Below, one piece after another: positions 23,666 to 32,919 of a stretch of 64,000 nucleotides of DNA. The position numbers and the translations under genes are program-made. A model generated the notes under the pieces. It saw only the letters and a list, made by a program, of their open reading frames with translations. It had not been told where the DNA came from and searched no databases. Within the stretch, counting starts at the first letter, position 1, and every line of letters starts with the position of its first letter. Source of the DNA: JBAZAX01 sp964568625 (GTDB lineage: Bacteria; Babelota; Babeliae; Babelales; RVW-14); contig CAZMQG010000005.1 of the NCBI GenBank assembly GCA_964568625.1, positions 1 to 64,000 of the forward strand. Direction: 5' to 3'.

Positions 23666-24874
23666 GTGAAAAAAATTTATAAAATAAATAACTTTTTAGT
23701 TTTGTTGATATGCCTTACTTTCGAAATTTTATATCCATGTAAAATAAGCAAACAGTCAAATTTTCAATTATTTTCACAAGATGAACATGTTATTAGCAGT
23801 GCAATTTCATCAAACGGTGAAAACCTCATAATGAGTGTTAAAAATTCTATTGGAAATTGCATTATGGATTGGGATTTACAAAGGGACTCTGTTAATATTC
23901 AAGGTTATGATAATTTTTTATGTAAAGAGATCAAATTTTCACAAAATGATCTTTATATAGGATTTAATTACGGGAATAGGTTGGAAATTCATGGGCAAAA
24001 AATTGAATCCCGATTTAGCATAAATCAAACAAATAGTTATATTTGCGGGTTTGATATCTCTGAAAATTTCGACGCTGTTGCTTTTTACGATAATAATCAA
24101 AATATATATGTTTATAACTTAAAAAATCCAACAGAAGCTCTATCTACCTTAAGGGAAACTAGCATAATAAGATCTATAAGGTTTATAACACAAAAAACAG
24201 GCAGAGGATTTTTGGCCGTAGAAACTTTAAATGCAATTAAATTTTATGATGTTTTTACATGCACACTAAAACATATTCATATGATAAAAGATAAAACTGA
24301 AAATAAATTCCAATCTTTTTGCGGAATTTGCGTTGATGATGGATGTTATGCTGCATTTAGTTCGCTTGCAGAAGATGGAAGCCTGGAAACGGAAATACAT
24401 CTTTTCCCAACAGATGAAGAAAAAACTAAAAAAAAATATAGTCGATTAAATATACATAATAATTTATGGGTAATGGATGCTCCAAAGTGTACTGCAGACC
24501 TAGATGTAATCTTATTTACAGGAAGAAAGATGTATGGCAGCGATGTATACGAGCAAGTTAATCTTTTTTCAATTAGCAAAAATAAGTATATAAATTTAAA
24601 ATTATTTAAAATAGAGATGGATTTAGAATCATATTTCAAATTACTTGCACCTGAATCACTTCAAAATGATTCACTTTTATTACACAACGGAAGATTGTTA
24701 ACTGCTCAGCTTACAAGTAAAAATCAATTAATTATTTTTCTAAAAAACAGCAGTACCCGTGGCTTTAATATGACCTATGCCGTTTTCATTGATATTGATT
24801 TTAATTCACCCAATTCTGATTTTCAAGTTATGTACAACAAACACTATAGTAAATTTTATTTAATATCCAAGTAA
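23666..24874 (+). CDS. Secreted beta-propeller-like protein of unknown function
   Basis: A 402-residue protein starting at GTG 23666, which has AAGGA 6 nt upstream; the frame from 23636 has no such site. A signal peptide (about 1-25) is followed by beta-rich units resembling WD repeats (VISSAISSNGENLIMSV, ICGFDISENFDAVAFYDN). Blade ends are weakly conserved, so the number of blades cannot be given. It may be a distant relative of the propeller proteins at 8984 and 9841. Confidence 0.5.
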   Translation: MKKIYKINNFLVLLICLTFEILYPCKISKQSNFQLFSQDEHVISSAISSNGENLIMSVKNSIGNCIMDWDLQRDSVNIQGYDNFLCKEIKFSQNDLYIGFNYGNRLEIHGQKIESRFSINQTNSYICGFDISENFDAVAFYDNNQNIYVYNLKNPTEALSTLRETSIIRSIRFITQKTGRGFLAVETLNAIKFYDVFTCTLKHIHMIKDKTENKFQSFCGICVDDGCYAAFSSLAEDGSLETEIHLFPTDEEKTKKKYSRLNIHNNLWVMDAPKCTADLDVILFTGRKMYGSDVYEQVNLFSISKNKYINLKLFKIEMDLESYFKLLAPESLQNDSLLLHNGRLLTAQLTSKNQLIIFLKNSSTRGFNMTYAVFIDIDFNSPNSDFQVMYNKHYSKFYLISK

Positions 24875-24899
24875 TTTATTAGATTTATAAAACTCCAAC

Positions 24900-24928
24900 A
24901 TAAGCATGTACTACACAAATATGCTTAT
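24900..24928 (-). repeat. Inverted repeat over the dnaX stop
   Basis: ATAAGCAT (24900-24907) and ATGCTTAT (24921-24928) form a perfect 8-bp stem with a 13-nt loop between convergent genes. It covers the dnaX stop codon. No good T-tract follows, so a terminator role is only possible. Confidence 0.4.
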
Positions 24929-26664
24929 TCCTCAGATTTTTTAACCACTCCGGGAAAATGGCTTGTAATCAAATTTGCCAATGGCCATTTATCTTTATCT
25001 TTAACATTCACAACGCTGCTATCTACGGCACGAAATGGAGTGCTTTGAAGTGGAATTGAACGCGATGCCGGTACAACCTGTTTTTCGGGTTGAGTTTTAC
25101 TTTGTGCAGGAGCATCAAGAAGATTAAATCCAGCACACTGACTAAAACTTGCCTGTAATTTTCCCAACCATTGATCTTTGGTCTCATCAATTTTATCTTT
25201 GAAAAATCGACTATTATTACTAAGTTGTATATCAATTTTTTTAGAATCTTCATCAAATTTTATAAACTTAGCCTGAACAAGAATAGAATTAAGCATTGGA
25301 TCATCAGCATCGCTCATTTTTTGCAAAAAGGCAGCCCATTCCAGACTGTTTAAAACTACACCTGTAGATGTGCTTTGAGTAGAGGCATCAGCTGAATTCT
25401 GCGTGGAGGCATCTTGAGGCAAATCAGTATCATTTAAATTCGAAGAAATTACGTTTGTTTTTTTGTTTTCTACCAAGTCTTGCCTGGGATAACTTTCGAA
25501 ATTACCTGAATTGTTATTTGAATTTTTCACCAAATTCAAAAGATCTTTTAAATCAGCAACATTCGTTTGCTCACAAATTTGTAATAAAACCATTTCTAAA
25601 AAAATATGTTTTTTATTTGTTTTTAAAAATAGATCTTCCTGACTCCAAAACAACTGGAAAATGGCATGAAGGCGATTAAGAGAACATTTTTTAGCCAAGT
25701 TAGTCAATTCGGAAAAATGTTGATTCAGGCCACTGTTTAATTCTTTAACACCGTATTTTATCCATAGTAATGCCCTACAAAGTTCTATCAGCATATCCCA
25801 AAGATTTTGCGGAGATAAGCTTTGAAACTTCATCGTCTTAAGCTGTGATAAAACATTTGATGCTTCTTGCTCCAGTAAGCAATCAAATAAAACGCAAAGC
25901 TCTCGGACACTAACCTTACCAAGCACACTTAAAATAGTATCTGCAGTAACTACATCTTGAGAAAAGCGAACACGTTCAAGTAGGTTTATGGCATCACGAA
26001 CAGATCCTTCAGTTTCAGCAATTATTAATTCGATTGCAGAATCCTCAATTGATACATTTTCTTGAGCACACATCGATTTAATATGATTTACAAGCTCCGT
26101 TTTTTCAATTGATGTAAAAAGAACTTGAAAACAACGAGACAACACGGTTGCAGGTATTTTGGGAACTTCGGTTGTTGCCAATATAAATAAAACCGAAGCA
26201 GGCGGTTCTTCCAAAATTTTTAATAATGCATTGAATGCTGCCTTTGAAAGCATATGAGCTTCATCTATCAAATATATTTTTTTCTGTCCCAAAAGCGGCA
26301 TATATGATGATGCTTCTATGATCTGACGCACGTTATCCACACCCGTATGGGATGCAGCATCAATTTCAATAAAATCCGGATGATTACCTTGCAACATTGA
26401 TTTGCAAGAATCACACTCTAGACAAGGAATTTTATTACCGTTTGGATCTTTTTGAAATTTATTCAAGTTTTGACAGTTAACAGCAGCCCCAAAAACACGC
26501 GCTGTCGTAGTTTTCCCGCATCCTCGCAACCCGGAAAAAAGATACACAGGGAAAAATTTATTCAAGAAAAGACCATTGAGCAACATTCGAATCGAAATCT
26601 GTTGTCCGACAATCTGGTCAAAAGTTTTAGGCCGCCATTTTCTGGCTAGATTCAAGCTATTCAT
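24925..26664 (-). CDS. dnaX: DNA polymerase III subunit gamma/tau
   Basis: A 579-residue clamp-loader ATPase that loads the sliding clamp for the replicative polymerase. Walker A GLRGCGKT (45-52), a zinc module with Cys64, Cys81, Cys84 and Cys87, Walker B LIDEAHM and the SRC sensor are all present in the first 170 residues. The AAA part and collar run to about 370. The region 380-455 is low-complexity (Asn/Ser/Thr) and the C-terminal tau part is short and divergent. The start MNSLNLARKWRP is that of the family. Confidence 0.96.
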   Translation of the reverse strand: MNSLNLARKWRPKTFDQIVGQQISIRMLLNGLFLNKFFPVYLFSGLRGCGKTTTARVFGAAVNCQNLNKFQKDPNGNKIPCLECDSCKSMLQGNHPDFIEIDAASHTGVDNVRQIIEASSYMPLLGQKKIYLIDEAHMLSKAAFNALLKILEEPPASVLFILATTEVPKIPATVLSRCFQVLFTSIEKTELVNHIKSMCAQENVSIEDSAIELIIAETEGSVRDAINLLERVRFSQDVVTADTILSVLGKVSVRELCVLFDCLLEQEASNVLSQLKTMKFQSLSPQNLWDMLIELCRALLWIKYGVKELNSGLNQHFSELTNLAKKCSLNRLHAIFQLFWSQEDLFLKTNKKHIFLEMVLLQICEQTNVADLKDLLNLVKNSNNNSGNFESYPRQDLVENKKTNVISSNLNDTDLPQDASTQNSADASTQSTSTGVVLNSLEWAAFLQKMSDADDPMLNSILVQAKFIKFDEDSKKIDIQLSNNSRFFKDKIDETKDQWLGKLQASFSQCAGFNLLDAPAQSKTQPEKQVVPASRSIPLQSTPFRAVDSSVVNVKDKDKWPLANLITSHFPGVVKKSEE

Positions 26665-26727
26665 TTTATATAATTTATACGAGATTTTAAAAGGTTTTTA
26701 TCATTTCACGATAAATTAATTATACGC

Positions 26728-26755
26728 AAAAAACCTTAAATATCTAAGGTTTTTT
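26728..26755 (-). terminator. Intrinsic terminator after the gene at 26797
   Basis: An 11-bp perfect stem (AAAAAACCTTA / TAAGGTTTTTT) with a 6-nt loop. The T-run is inside the stem's outer arm in both directions, so it may work both ways. It lies just downstream of the minus-strand gene ending at 26797. Confidence 0.8.
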
Positions 26756-26796
26756 AATATACGATATTTTGTTTAATATTTTGGACTGCCATACTT

Positions 26797-27666
26797 TTAA
26801 CTTATACTAATAATATCGTATTCTACTGCAATCTCAGCCGAAGGCTTAGCTTTATTAACAAATCTAGTCAATTCATTAACTTCACCATTTGAAAAGCAAC
26901 TTGCATTATCAATTAAAATTATGGCTTTAGTTTTATTCTTAATTATCAGTCCCAACTCATACATTACATTTTCAAAATCTTTGGAAGCAATCCATAAAAT
27001 AGCCAGACCCTTTGTTTGCTTAACAAAAGTCGAAAAATTTCTTTCAATCGCCCCAGGATTTAGCTGGATATTTTTAAACCTCTTTAATCTATCATTTGCA
27101 TGTTTCTTACTTGATATTTTATCAAAACCAATTGCGTAAATCCGTTTAAACTTACTACTATGTGAAATTAATAAACCCGAATGACAACTACCAACCTCTG
27201 CAAAAATATCTATATCATATTTTTTTTGATGCTTCTTAATGACTTGTTGCTTTATAAATTTAGGAACAATTCCAGTACCTCCATTCAAAAGCCATCTAAC
27301 AGCATCAATCTGATTTTTATATGCATTAGAAATTAAATCTCTTTTATACAGTGACTGTAAAAATGATTCTAATGTATGTAAATCACTGGGATTTAAATCA
27401 AGTATTAAATCACACAATTCATTTAAAGACTTAAAAAAAACTTTCTTAACACATGGACATGCTTTTTTAAAATTAATCTCTCTAATAACAAATGCTAGTA
27501 CATTAATTTTTTCATCGAATTTCGTCTTCTGTTCGGTCGACTTTATGATATCCATAAGCTTGATTATGTCTTCTCTTTTTTTAAGATCAAAATTGGCGGG
27601 ATAAGTAAAATTCACAGAAAATAAACTCGTTAACAAAATACTGAGGGAAAAATATTTAATCTTCAT
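26797..27666 (-). CDS. Secreted protein with degenerate methyltransferase-like fold
   Basis: A 289-residue protein with a signal peptide (about 1-23), a helical N-terminal half and a Rossmann-like C-terminal half. There, DIFAEVGSCHSGLLIS resembles the motif I glycine loop of class I SAM methyltransferases, followed by IYAIGFDKISS (motif II acidic residue) and later ILWIAS and AIILID strands. The glycine loop is altered, so SAM binding is doubtful. An exported methyltransferase-like protein would be unusual for bacterial metabolism and could act on the host (inference). Confidence 0.5.
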   Translation of the reverse strand: MKIKYFSLSILLTSLFSVNFTYPANFDLKKREDIIKLMDIIKSTEQKTKFDEKINVLAFVIREINFKKACPCVKKVFFKSLNELCDLILDLNPSDLHTLESFLQSLYKRDLISNAYKNQIDAVRWLLNGGTGIVPKFIKQQVIKKHQKKYDIDIFAEVGSCHSGLLISHSSKFKRIYAIGFDKISSKKHANDRLKRFKNIQLNPGAIERNFSTFVKQTKGLAILWIASKDFENVMYELGLIIKNKTKAIILIDNASCFSNGEVNELTRFVNKAKPSAEIAVEYDIISIS

Positions 27667-27733
27667 AAATATTCCATTTAATAAATTTTTATTAAATTGA
27701 CCAACTAGATATAAGTATTATTAATCAGGTCAA

Positions 27734-28618
27734 TTAAAGGCAATCTAAAGTATTTTGAGGATGTTTTATTTTGGATTCAAACGGTTTTTGTTTATTGGGA
27801 CGAATAAAAATTTGTCGATTCAAATTATGAAGCCTACAGTAAGCATCAATTTCATTTTTTGTACGCACCCAATAATCATTTGGTTTTAGATAAATTTCTC
27901 GATATTTGGATAAGAAATCTGGATGCCTTGACGCAATCCAACTTCCTACTGAATTCCAAATCTCTCCCCTAAGATTTAGTTTATCAAATAAATAATAATC
28001 AGTATGCTGCGCTGTACATTCAATAATTTGCTTCCAATCAGTAACAAATGGCATAATTGGAGCTATAAAAATATATGTTTTAATACCTGCCTGCTTCAAT
28101 ATTTTTAAAGCTTCAATACGTAATTGTGGGGCCGAAGCTTGCGGTTCAAGTTCGCGAGCCAAAGATTCATTAAGCGTAGTAATGGTGAAACCAACATCAC
28201 AATTTTTAAACTGTTTAAGTAATTCAATATCTCTAGCGACAAGGGCTGACTTGGTCAATATAGATAAATCTGGCTGCAAAGGAACAAGTTTCCCAAGAAT
28301 TTTTTCGGTTAATTTATATTTACCTTCGAGCGACAAGTATGGATCTGTTACTGATGAAATAAAAATTGATTTATTAACATATTTCTTAGAACTTACCGGA
28401 ATTAGATCAGGAGCATTTATTTTAACATCTACAAATGAACCCCAATATTCATTATAATGTCCGGTAAATTTCTTCATAAACCTGGCATAACAGTAAACAC
28501 AAGAATGCGTACAACCAACGTATGGATTAATAACATAATCAATACCCGGAATATTCGATTTAGTGATTATTGATTTAACGTTAATTTCTTTAATTATTAA
28601 ATTCAACTGCACAACCAA
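27734..28618 (-). CDS. SplB-like radical SAM protein
   Basis: A 294-residue protein with the radical SAM cluster motif CTHSCVYC (Cys36, Cys40, Cys43), followed by SVTDPY and TITTLN strands, as in the SPL/Rv2578c-like family (related to spore photoproduct lyase). These enzymes use a 4Fe-4S cluster and S-adenosylmethionine to make a radical; the substrate of this subgroup is not known. The start is uncertain: the frame opens with TTG 28618, and GTG 28612 is equally possible. The SRP RNA gene lies just upstream on the same strand. Confidence 0.82.
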   Translation of the reverse strand: MVVQLNLIIKEINVKSIITKSNIPGIDYVINPYVGCTHSCVYCYARFMKKFTGHYNEYWGSFVDVKINAPDLIPVSSKKYVNKSIFISSVTDPYLSLEGKYKLTEKILGKLVPLQPDLSILTKSALVARDIELLKQFKNCDVGFTITTLNESLARELEPQASAPQLRIEALKILKQAGIKTYIFIAPIMPFVTDWKQIIECTAQHTDYYLFDKLNLRGEIWNSVGSWIASRHPDFLSKYREIYLKPNDYWVRTKNEIDAYCRLHNLNRQIFIRPNKQKPFESKIKHPQNTLDCL

Positions 28619-28681
28619 AAAATTTAACTTGTATTATAGATATCAAATAAAAATACACATGTAATATTTTTAAAACAAAAA

Positions 28682-28764
28682 GAGGGAAGGTACAGAGATA
28701 AATTGCTCCTGCTGCTTCCTTCCGGACCTGACAGATTAAACAATCTACCAACTTACTTTCCCTC
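28682..28764 (-). ncRNA. ffs: Signal recognition particle RNA, small bacterial type
   Basis: The minus strand reads GTCAGGTCCGGAAGGAAGCAGC, the universally conserved SRP54-binding loop of 4.5S RNA. Its outer ends (GAGGGAAAGTA near 28764 and TACCTTCCCTC near 28682) pair to close a hairpin of about 83 nt. A T-rich stretch (CTCTTTTTGTTTT) follows and would terminate transcription. It partners the Ffh protein, whose gene is not in the window. Confidence 0.93.
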
Positions 28765-28822
28765 AATCTTCTATTTAATTTTAGCACCTGGCTTACCATC
28801 CATAGCCACGTAGGGCATAGGA

Positions 28823-28914
28823 TGGTGGAGAGAGAGGGATTCGAACCCTCGATACCCCTTTCGAGATATACAAGATTTCCAATCTTGCGCTTTCAACCAC
28901 TCAGCCATCTCTCC
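28823..28914 (-). tRNA. tRNA-Ser (GGA)
   Basis: A class II tRNA with a long variable arm. The acceptor GGAGAGA pairs with TCTCTCC. The anticodon stem CAAGA/TCTTG holds a loop with GGA, and the T arm reads GGTTCGAATCC. CCA appears to be encoded (28823-28825). It lies between rpsB and the SRP RNA. Confidence 0.95.
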
Positions 28915-28935
28915 GGCTAAAATTAATTAACTTTT

Positions 28936-29865
28936 TTATTCTTTTTCAGTTTTAGCGGCTTCAGCTTTCACTGGTTCAGCTTTGTGTGCTTTTGCCGTTT
29001 CTTCTTTTGAGCTAGAAGCATGTCTTGTAGATGCTGGTTTTGCATGAGCTGATGGCCTCTTATCAAATTGTCTTCTAGGGGCTTGTCTTTCTCCAGCTCT
29101 ATCTTCGCGAGATCTTGGATGAGCATCTTTAGAGACAGACTCATCTTTTGCTCTTACAGGCTTTGCAACTTCAACTGGCTTAGTTTCTGCGTAAATTTTC
29201 TGTCCTTCTTTAATCTTAGAAGCAATATAATCAACTAAGAACTGAATGGACTTTGGAGAATCATCGTTTGCAGGAATAACGTGAGTAACGCCAACTGGAT
29301 CTGTATTTGTATCAACAATAGCAATTACAGGAATTCCAAGCGCATGTGCCTCTTTTACGGCTGCTCTTTCTTTTTTTGCATCCACAACAATCAATGCTGC
29401 AGGTGGAAATGCAAAATCAATAATTCCGCCAACATTTTTTTCAAGTCGTGCAATTTCTTTTTGGAACATTACAATTTCTTTTTTCTTATAATATCCAGCA
29501 GATTTTTCTGCTACGTCTCGAAGATGTAGAAGTCTTGTAATAGCTTTTTTAACTTGTTCAAAGTTTGAAAGAGTTCCGCCAACCCATCTATTTATAACAT
29601 ATGGAGTTTTGGTCTCTTTTGCAGCAGCTGCAATGATAGGTTGTGCTGCTTTTTTTGTTCCTACGAACAAAAACATTCCACCTTGACTTGAAACTTCTTT
29701 TATAAGTTCGCCAATTTTTTCCAATAAAAGAGCTGTTTTAGAAACATCAATTAAATGGATTCTATTTTTTGAGCCCCAAATATATGGACGCATTTTAGGA
29801 CACCAACGAGATGTTTTATGTCCAAAATGGACGCCCGCCTTAAGCATTTCACGTAAATCCAACAT
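28936..29865 (-). CDS. rpsB: 30S ribosomal protein S2 with long charged tail
   Basis: A 309-residue protein. Residues 1-228 are standard S2 (GVHFGHKTSRWCPKM at 12-26, VVDAKKE, DTNTDPVGVTHVIPANDDS). The last 80 residues are a low-complexity extension rich in Lys, Ala, Glu, Arg and Ser, which most S2 proteins lack. Its usual partner tsf is not downstream: tRNA-Ser and the SRP RNA follow instead. Confidence 0.96.
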   Translation of the reverse strand: MLDLREMLKAGVHFGHKTSRWCPKMRPYIWGSKNRIHLIDVSKTALLLEKIGELIKEVSSQGGMFLFVGTKKAAQPIIAAAAKETKTPYVINRWVGGTLSNFEQVKKAITRLLHLRDVAEKSAGYYKKKEIVMFQKEIARLEKNVGGIIDFAFPPAALIVVDAKKERAAVKEAHALGIPVIAIVDTNTDPVGVTHVIPANDDSPKSIQFLVDYIASKIKEGQKIYAETKPVEVAKPVRAKDESVSKDAHPRSREDRAGERQAPRRQFDKRPSAHAKPASTRHASSSKEETAKAHKAEPVKAEAAKTEKE

Positions 29866-30106
29866 TTTAATCCTTTTGGGTTATTCCAATTACTTCTTAG
29901 GTTACATACCTAAAGACTAACTCAAGGTACAATTTACCACCCAGAAAAAAGAAGTAAGAAACGATATTATGATTACTTGTTTAAAGTTTAGCGGAAATAG
30001 TTAAAAAATCAATTTTTTAGACAACTATCTGGAAGAGTTACTTATTATGTCAATTATACATAAAATACGTGAACTGAGAACCAAAAGCACCGACCTAAAA
30101 TCTATC

Positions 30107-31609
30107 TTATCTGAATATACGAGGCTTCTTAAAAAAATGTTTTTCTATAAAGAAAATATTTGTTGGAACAAAAATATCTTCATCTACCAAGTTTTGTAAT
30201 CCAAACTGGAGGCTATAATCGGAAAAATAAGCCGGTTCAAAATGTTGCACTGGCTTTAATTCTTCTACTTTATTCCACTCTCGACTAACAAAAAAACGCC
30301 AGCCCACTGTTAATAGATTAAATACTGTTCTAAAACAAAAAGCGAAATAAACGCCAATAAGCCCCATTCCACAGGCAACGGAAAAGATATAGGCAAGAGG
30401 TAATAAAATAACATATTCAGAAAAAACACCTTGCATCATAACAAATTTAGAATCATCTGCTCCCAGTAACCCGCCACTTAAAACCACATAAAGGGCATCT
30501 ACAAGTAGATTAAGAGCAAGAAGCTTTATAGCCACAGAACTGGCATTTGCAACTTCAATATTAAGAGGACTAAAAAACCCTCCTAAAAATGAAGAAAATG
30601 CAATAATAGTTGCAACTGAAACTAAAGCTACAACCGATACTATTTTACAAATCTTTATTATGGCAGGGTTTATTCCCAAATAATCCCTACCCCCAAAAAT
30701 CTTGCCAATAATAATCCAACAGGCAACATAAAAGCTGTAAATAGGCAACTGTAATGAAGAATAAACTTGATAATAAACAATCTGGTGTACAGCTAATGCG
30801 TTAACCCCAAATCGTTCAATAATTAAAGCCAAAAAATACATTGCTAAATCACAAAAACCAAACTGAAATCCAACATTTCGAGAAATTTTAAGATACTCCT
30901 TTAAAACCTCCCAATTTTGCCAAAATGAGCTTTTAAATAAATTAAAATTAATTTTGCCTGCAACAAATTTTTTATTGAAAATAACCAAAATACTTAATGC
31001 ACATCCAAGAAAATATGCAAATATGGAAGCAATTGCAGCACCCTGAATTCCAAGGTGAGGAAAACCAAACAGTCCGAAAATTAACACTGCATCTATAAAA
31101 ACATTTGATACGTGCATTAATATACGAATAAAAAAGGGGCTAAGCGTATCACCCATCCCATTGATAAATCCAGTCAAAGAAAAAAAGGTCAAGGCAAAGG
31201 GAACTGTTTTTAAAACTGTATTTAAATAGGCAAAACCAATTTGGTTAACCTCAGGACTGCCAACCATATAAAAAGCCAAAAAGCTTATTTGTCGACTAAA
31301 AGCAACAACAAGCAACCCGACAACAAACGGAACTATCATACTAACCATGAAAGCTTTATTTATTTTATCTTGATCCTGCGCACCAAAAAATTTTGCTACC
31401 AATGTTCTTGATCCAGCCTCACATTCTCCCAAAAAATTATTAATCAGAGTTGTAACTATGCATGCAATTGAAACTGCTGCAACGTGAACAACTCCAATTT
31501 TACCTATAAAAAACATTTCCGTTATGGATGACACTACTATGAGCATTTGAACAAAAAATTCAGGCCAAGCAAGTTTTAAAACATCCTTGACCGTAATTTG
31601 TGCAGACAT
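30107..31609 (-). CDS. MATE-family efflux transporter
   Basis: About 500 residues with twelve predicted membrane helices. The N-terminal pattern (LAWPEFFVQMLIVVSSITEMFFIGKIG) and the repeated half (second half beginning near residue 240) are those of the MATE/NorM family, which exports organic cations and drugs in exchange for Na+ or H+. The ATG at 31609 is preferred over the GTG at 31618 because GAGTGAG lies just before it. The substrate cannot be told from the sequence. It stands alone. Confidence 0.88.
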   Translation of the reverse strand: MSAQITVKDVLKLAWPEFFVQMLIVVSSITEMFFIGKIGVVHVAAVSIACIVTTLINNFLGECEAGSRTLVAKFFGAQDQDKINKAFMVSMIVPFVVGLLVVAFSRQISFLAFYMVGSPEVNQIGFAYLNTVLKTVPFALTFFSLTGFINGMGDTLSPFFIRILMHVSNVFIDAVLIFGLFGFPHLGIQGAAIASIFAYFLGCALSILVIFNKKFVAGKINFNLFKSSFWQNWEVLKEYLKISRNVGFQFGFCDLAMYFLALIIERFGVNALAVHQIVYYQVYSSLQLPIYSFYVACWIIIGKIFGGRDYLGINPAIIKICKIVSVVALVSVATIIAFSSFLGGFFSPLNIEVANASSVAIKLLALNLLVDALYVVLSGGLLGADDSKFVMMQGVFSEYVILLPLAYIFSVACGMGLIGVYFAFCFRTVFNLLTVGWRFFVSREWNKVEELKPVQHFEPAYFSDYSLQFGLQNLVDEDIFVPTNIFFIEKHFFKKPRIFR

Positions 31610-31805
31610 GAGTCTCACTCTTTATTTAAAATTAAATAAACGTCGACTTTTTTAGTTTCTTAAGAAATCAATGACCAGGTAACTAAACTAAAACTCTTTA
31701 CTCGTCTTTGCAAGATATTTAATTAAAAAAATGGAATCATGTCATAAATTATGGCTTACTATACATTAAAATTTGATGTTTCTATAAAAAACAGCCTGAC
31801 TGTAA

Positions 31806-32918
31806 TTATTTCATAAATGCAACAAGCGCTTCAAATGCTATCAGAATAATTACTACAATGGTTAGCATTTCCTCATGTATAGTATCAAGTCGATCTTGAT
31901 AAATAGTATTCAAATCCTGCACTATTCTCAATTTTCGATTAATTGAATCTCGCCAATCTCTTAAATAAAGTTTTTCAACCAACAAAGAATAAAAATTTAA
32001 ATAATAGGCATCTCCAGTCATTTTTACGCTGTTTTCAAGTTGTTCAGTAATTACGGATATATCTACTTTTAAATTAGCAAGTCGTGAAATTGGAGAATCA
32101 AAATAGGCACCCATTAACGGCAGATATGCTAAAAAAGGTACCTTGTGGGATTGTTGACCATAGAAATAAGTCAATCGATCATCAATCAGATGGTCATAAT
32201 ACTGCAATTCAAGCATTTGAACATTTGATGATTCAAAAAATTCAAGTGGTTCAAAATACTCGTAATCATAAACAAATGCAGCCTTCGAATCGATTATGAT
32301 CAAATCCTGTCCATAATATCCGGTTGAAGATGAAAGAATCTGATCAATTTGATAATCAGATAATGGTTTTACCTCCAAGCGAAGAAGAGAGGCTATTTTT
32401 GCACCATATAAATCTTTAAAATCTTCAGGCATTACCTTTTCTTGCAAAGGATTTACCTGAACTGCAAAATAATCACTTTTTAAATTATAAAATCTAGGTT
32501 TTTTCAATCGTGAACTAATTTTATTAAAAACATTTCTTGCATCAACTTCACTGGTGGCATCAAATTGACGTTTTACTTCGATCAATTTTAATTTTAAATC
32601 ATCAAATTTTTCATTAAATGGAATTTGATAACATAATGAAAGAGCTCCAAAATGGTACAGTTTACTAAGAACACATCCTGTCCCTGTTATATTGCCCTTT
32701 TTCTCGTCAATGGTTGCACAACTTTCCATCATTTTAAATGAGTATGGAACTCGGTAATTTTTAAAATACGCAGAAAGTGGAACTTCCAATGGCTCCAATA
32801 TGCCTTTTTGCTTTATCGTGGTTAAATCAATTTCATCACCAAAATCAAACGCATAAAACAGCAAAATATTCCCTGAAAAACAATTATTTATGTCTAATCC
32901 AATATCGTTTGAATGCAT
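31806..32918 (-). CDS. RMD1/DUF155 (YagE-like) family protein
   Basis: A 370-residue protein. It opens with a beta-rich part (ILLFYAFDFGDEIDL near residue 17). The end has the DUF155 hallmarks: a helical region with LVEKLYLRDWRDSINRKLRIVQDLNTIYQDRLDTIHEE in outline and a single C-terminal membrane helix (about 347-367). Homologues include yeast Rmd1 and mitochondrial proteins; the molecular function is not established. It follows mrdA after 1 nt, so the two are surely co-transcribed. Confidence 0.72.
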   Translation of the reverse strand: MHSNDIGLDINNCFSGNILLFYAFDFGDEIDLTTIKQKGILEPLEVPLSAYFKNYRVPYSFKMMESCATIDEKKGNITGTGCVLSKLYHFGALSLCYQIPFNEKFDDLKLKLIEVKRQFDATSEVDARNVFNKISSRLKKPRFYNLKSDYFAVQVNPLQEKVMPEDFKDLYGAKIASLLRLEVKPLSDYQIDQILSSSTGYYGQDLIIIDSKAAFVYDYEYFEPLEFFESSNVQMLELQYYDHLIDDRLTYFYGQQSHKVPFLAYLPLMGAYFDSPISRLANLKVDISVITEQLENSVKMTGDAYYLNFYSLLVEKLYLRDWRDSINRKLRIVQDLNTIYQDRLDTIHEEMLTIVVIILIAFEALVAFMK

Positions 32919-32919
32919 T

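Noticed and set aside
30047..30199. 50-codon plus-strand ORF (MSIIHKIRELRTK start) upstream of and into the MATE gene end
   Set aside because: The start resembles the first helix of an amidotransferase subunit A, but the frame ends after 50 codons inside the 3' end of the transporter gene and the ribosome site is poor. Too weak to call even as a remnant.
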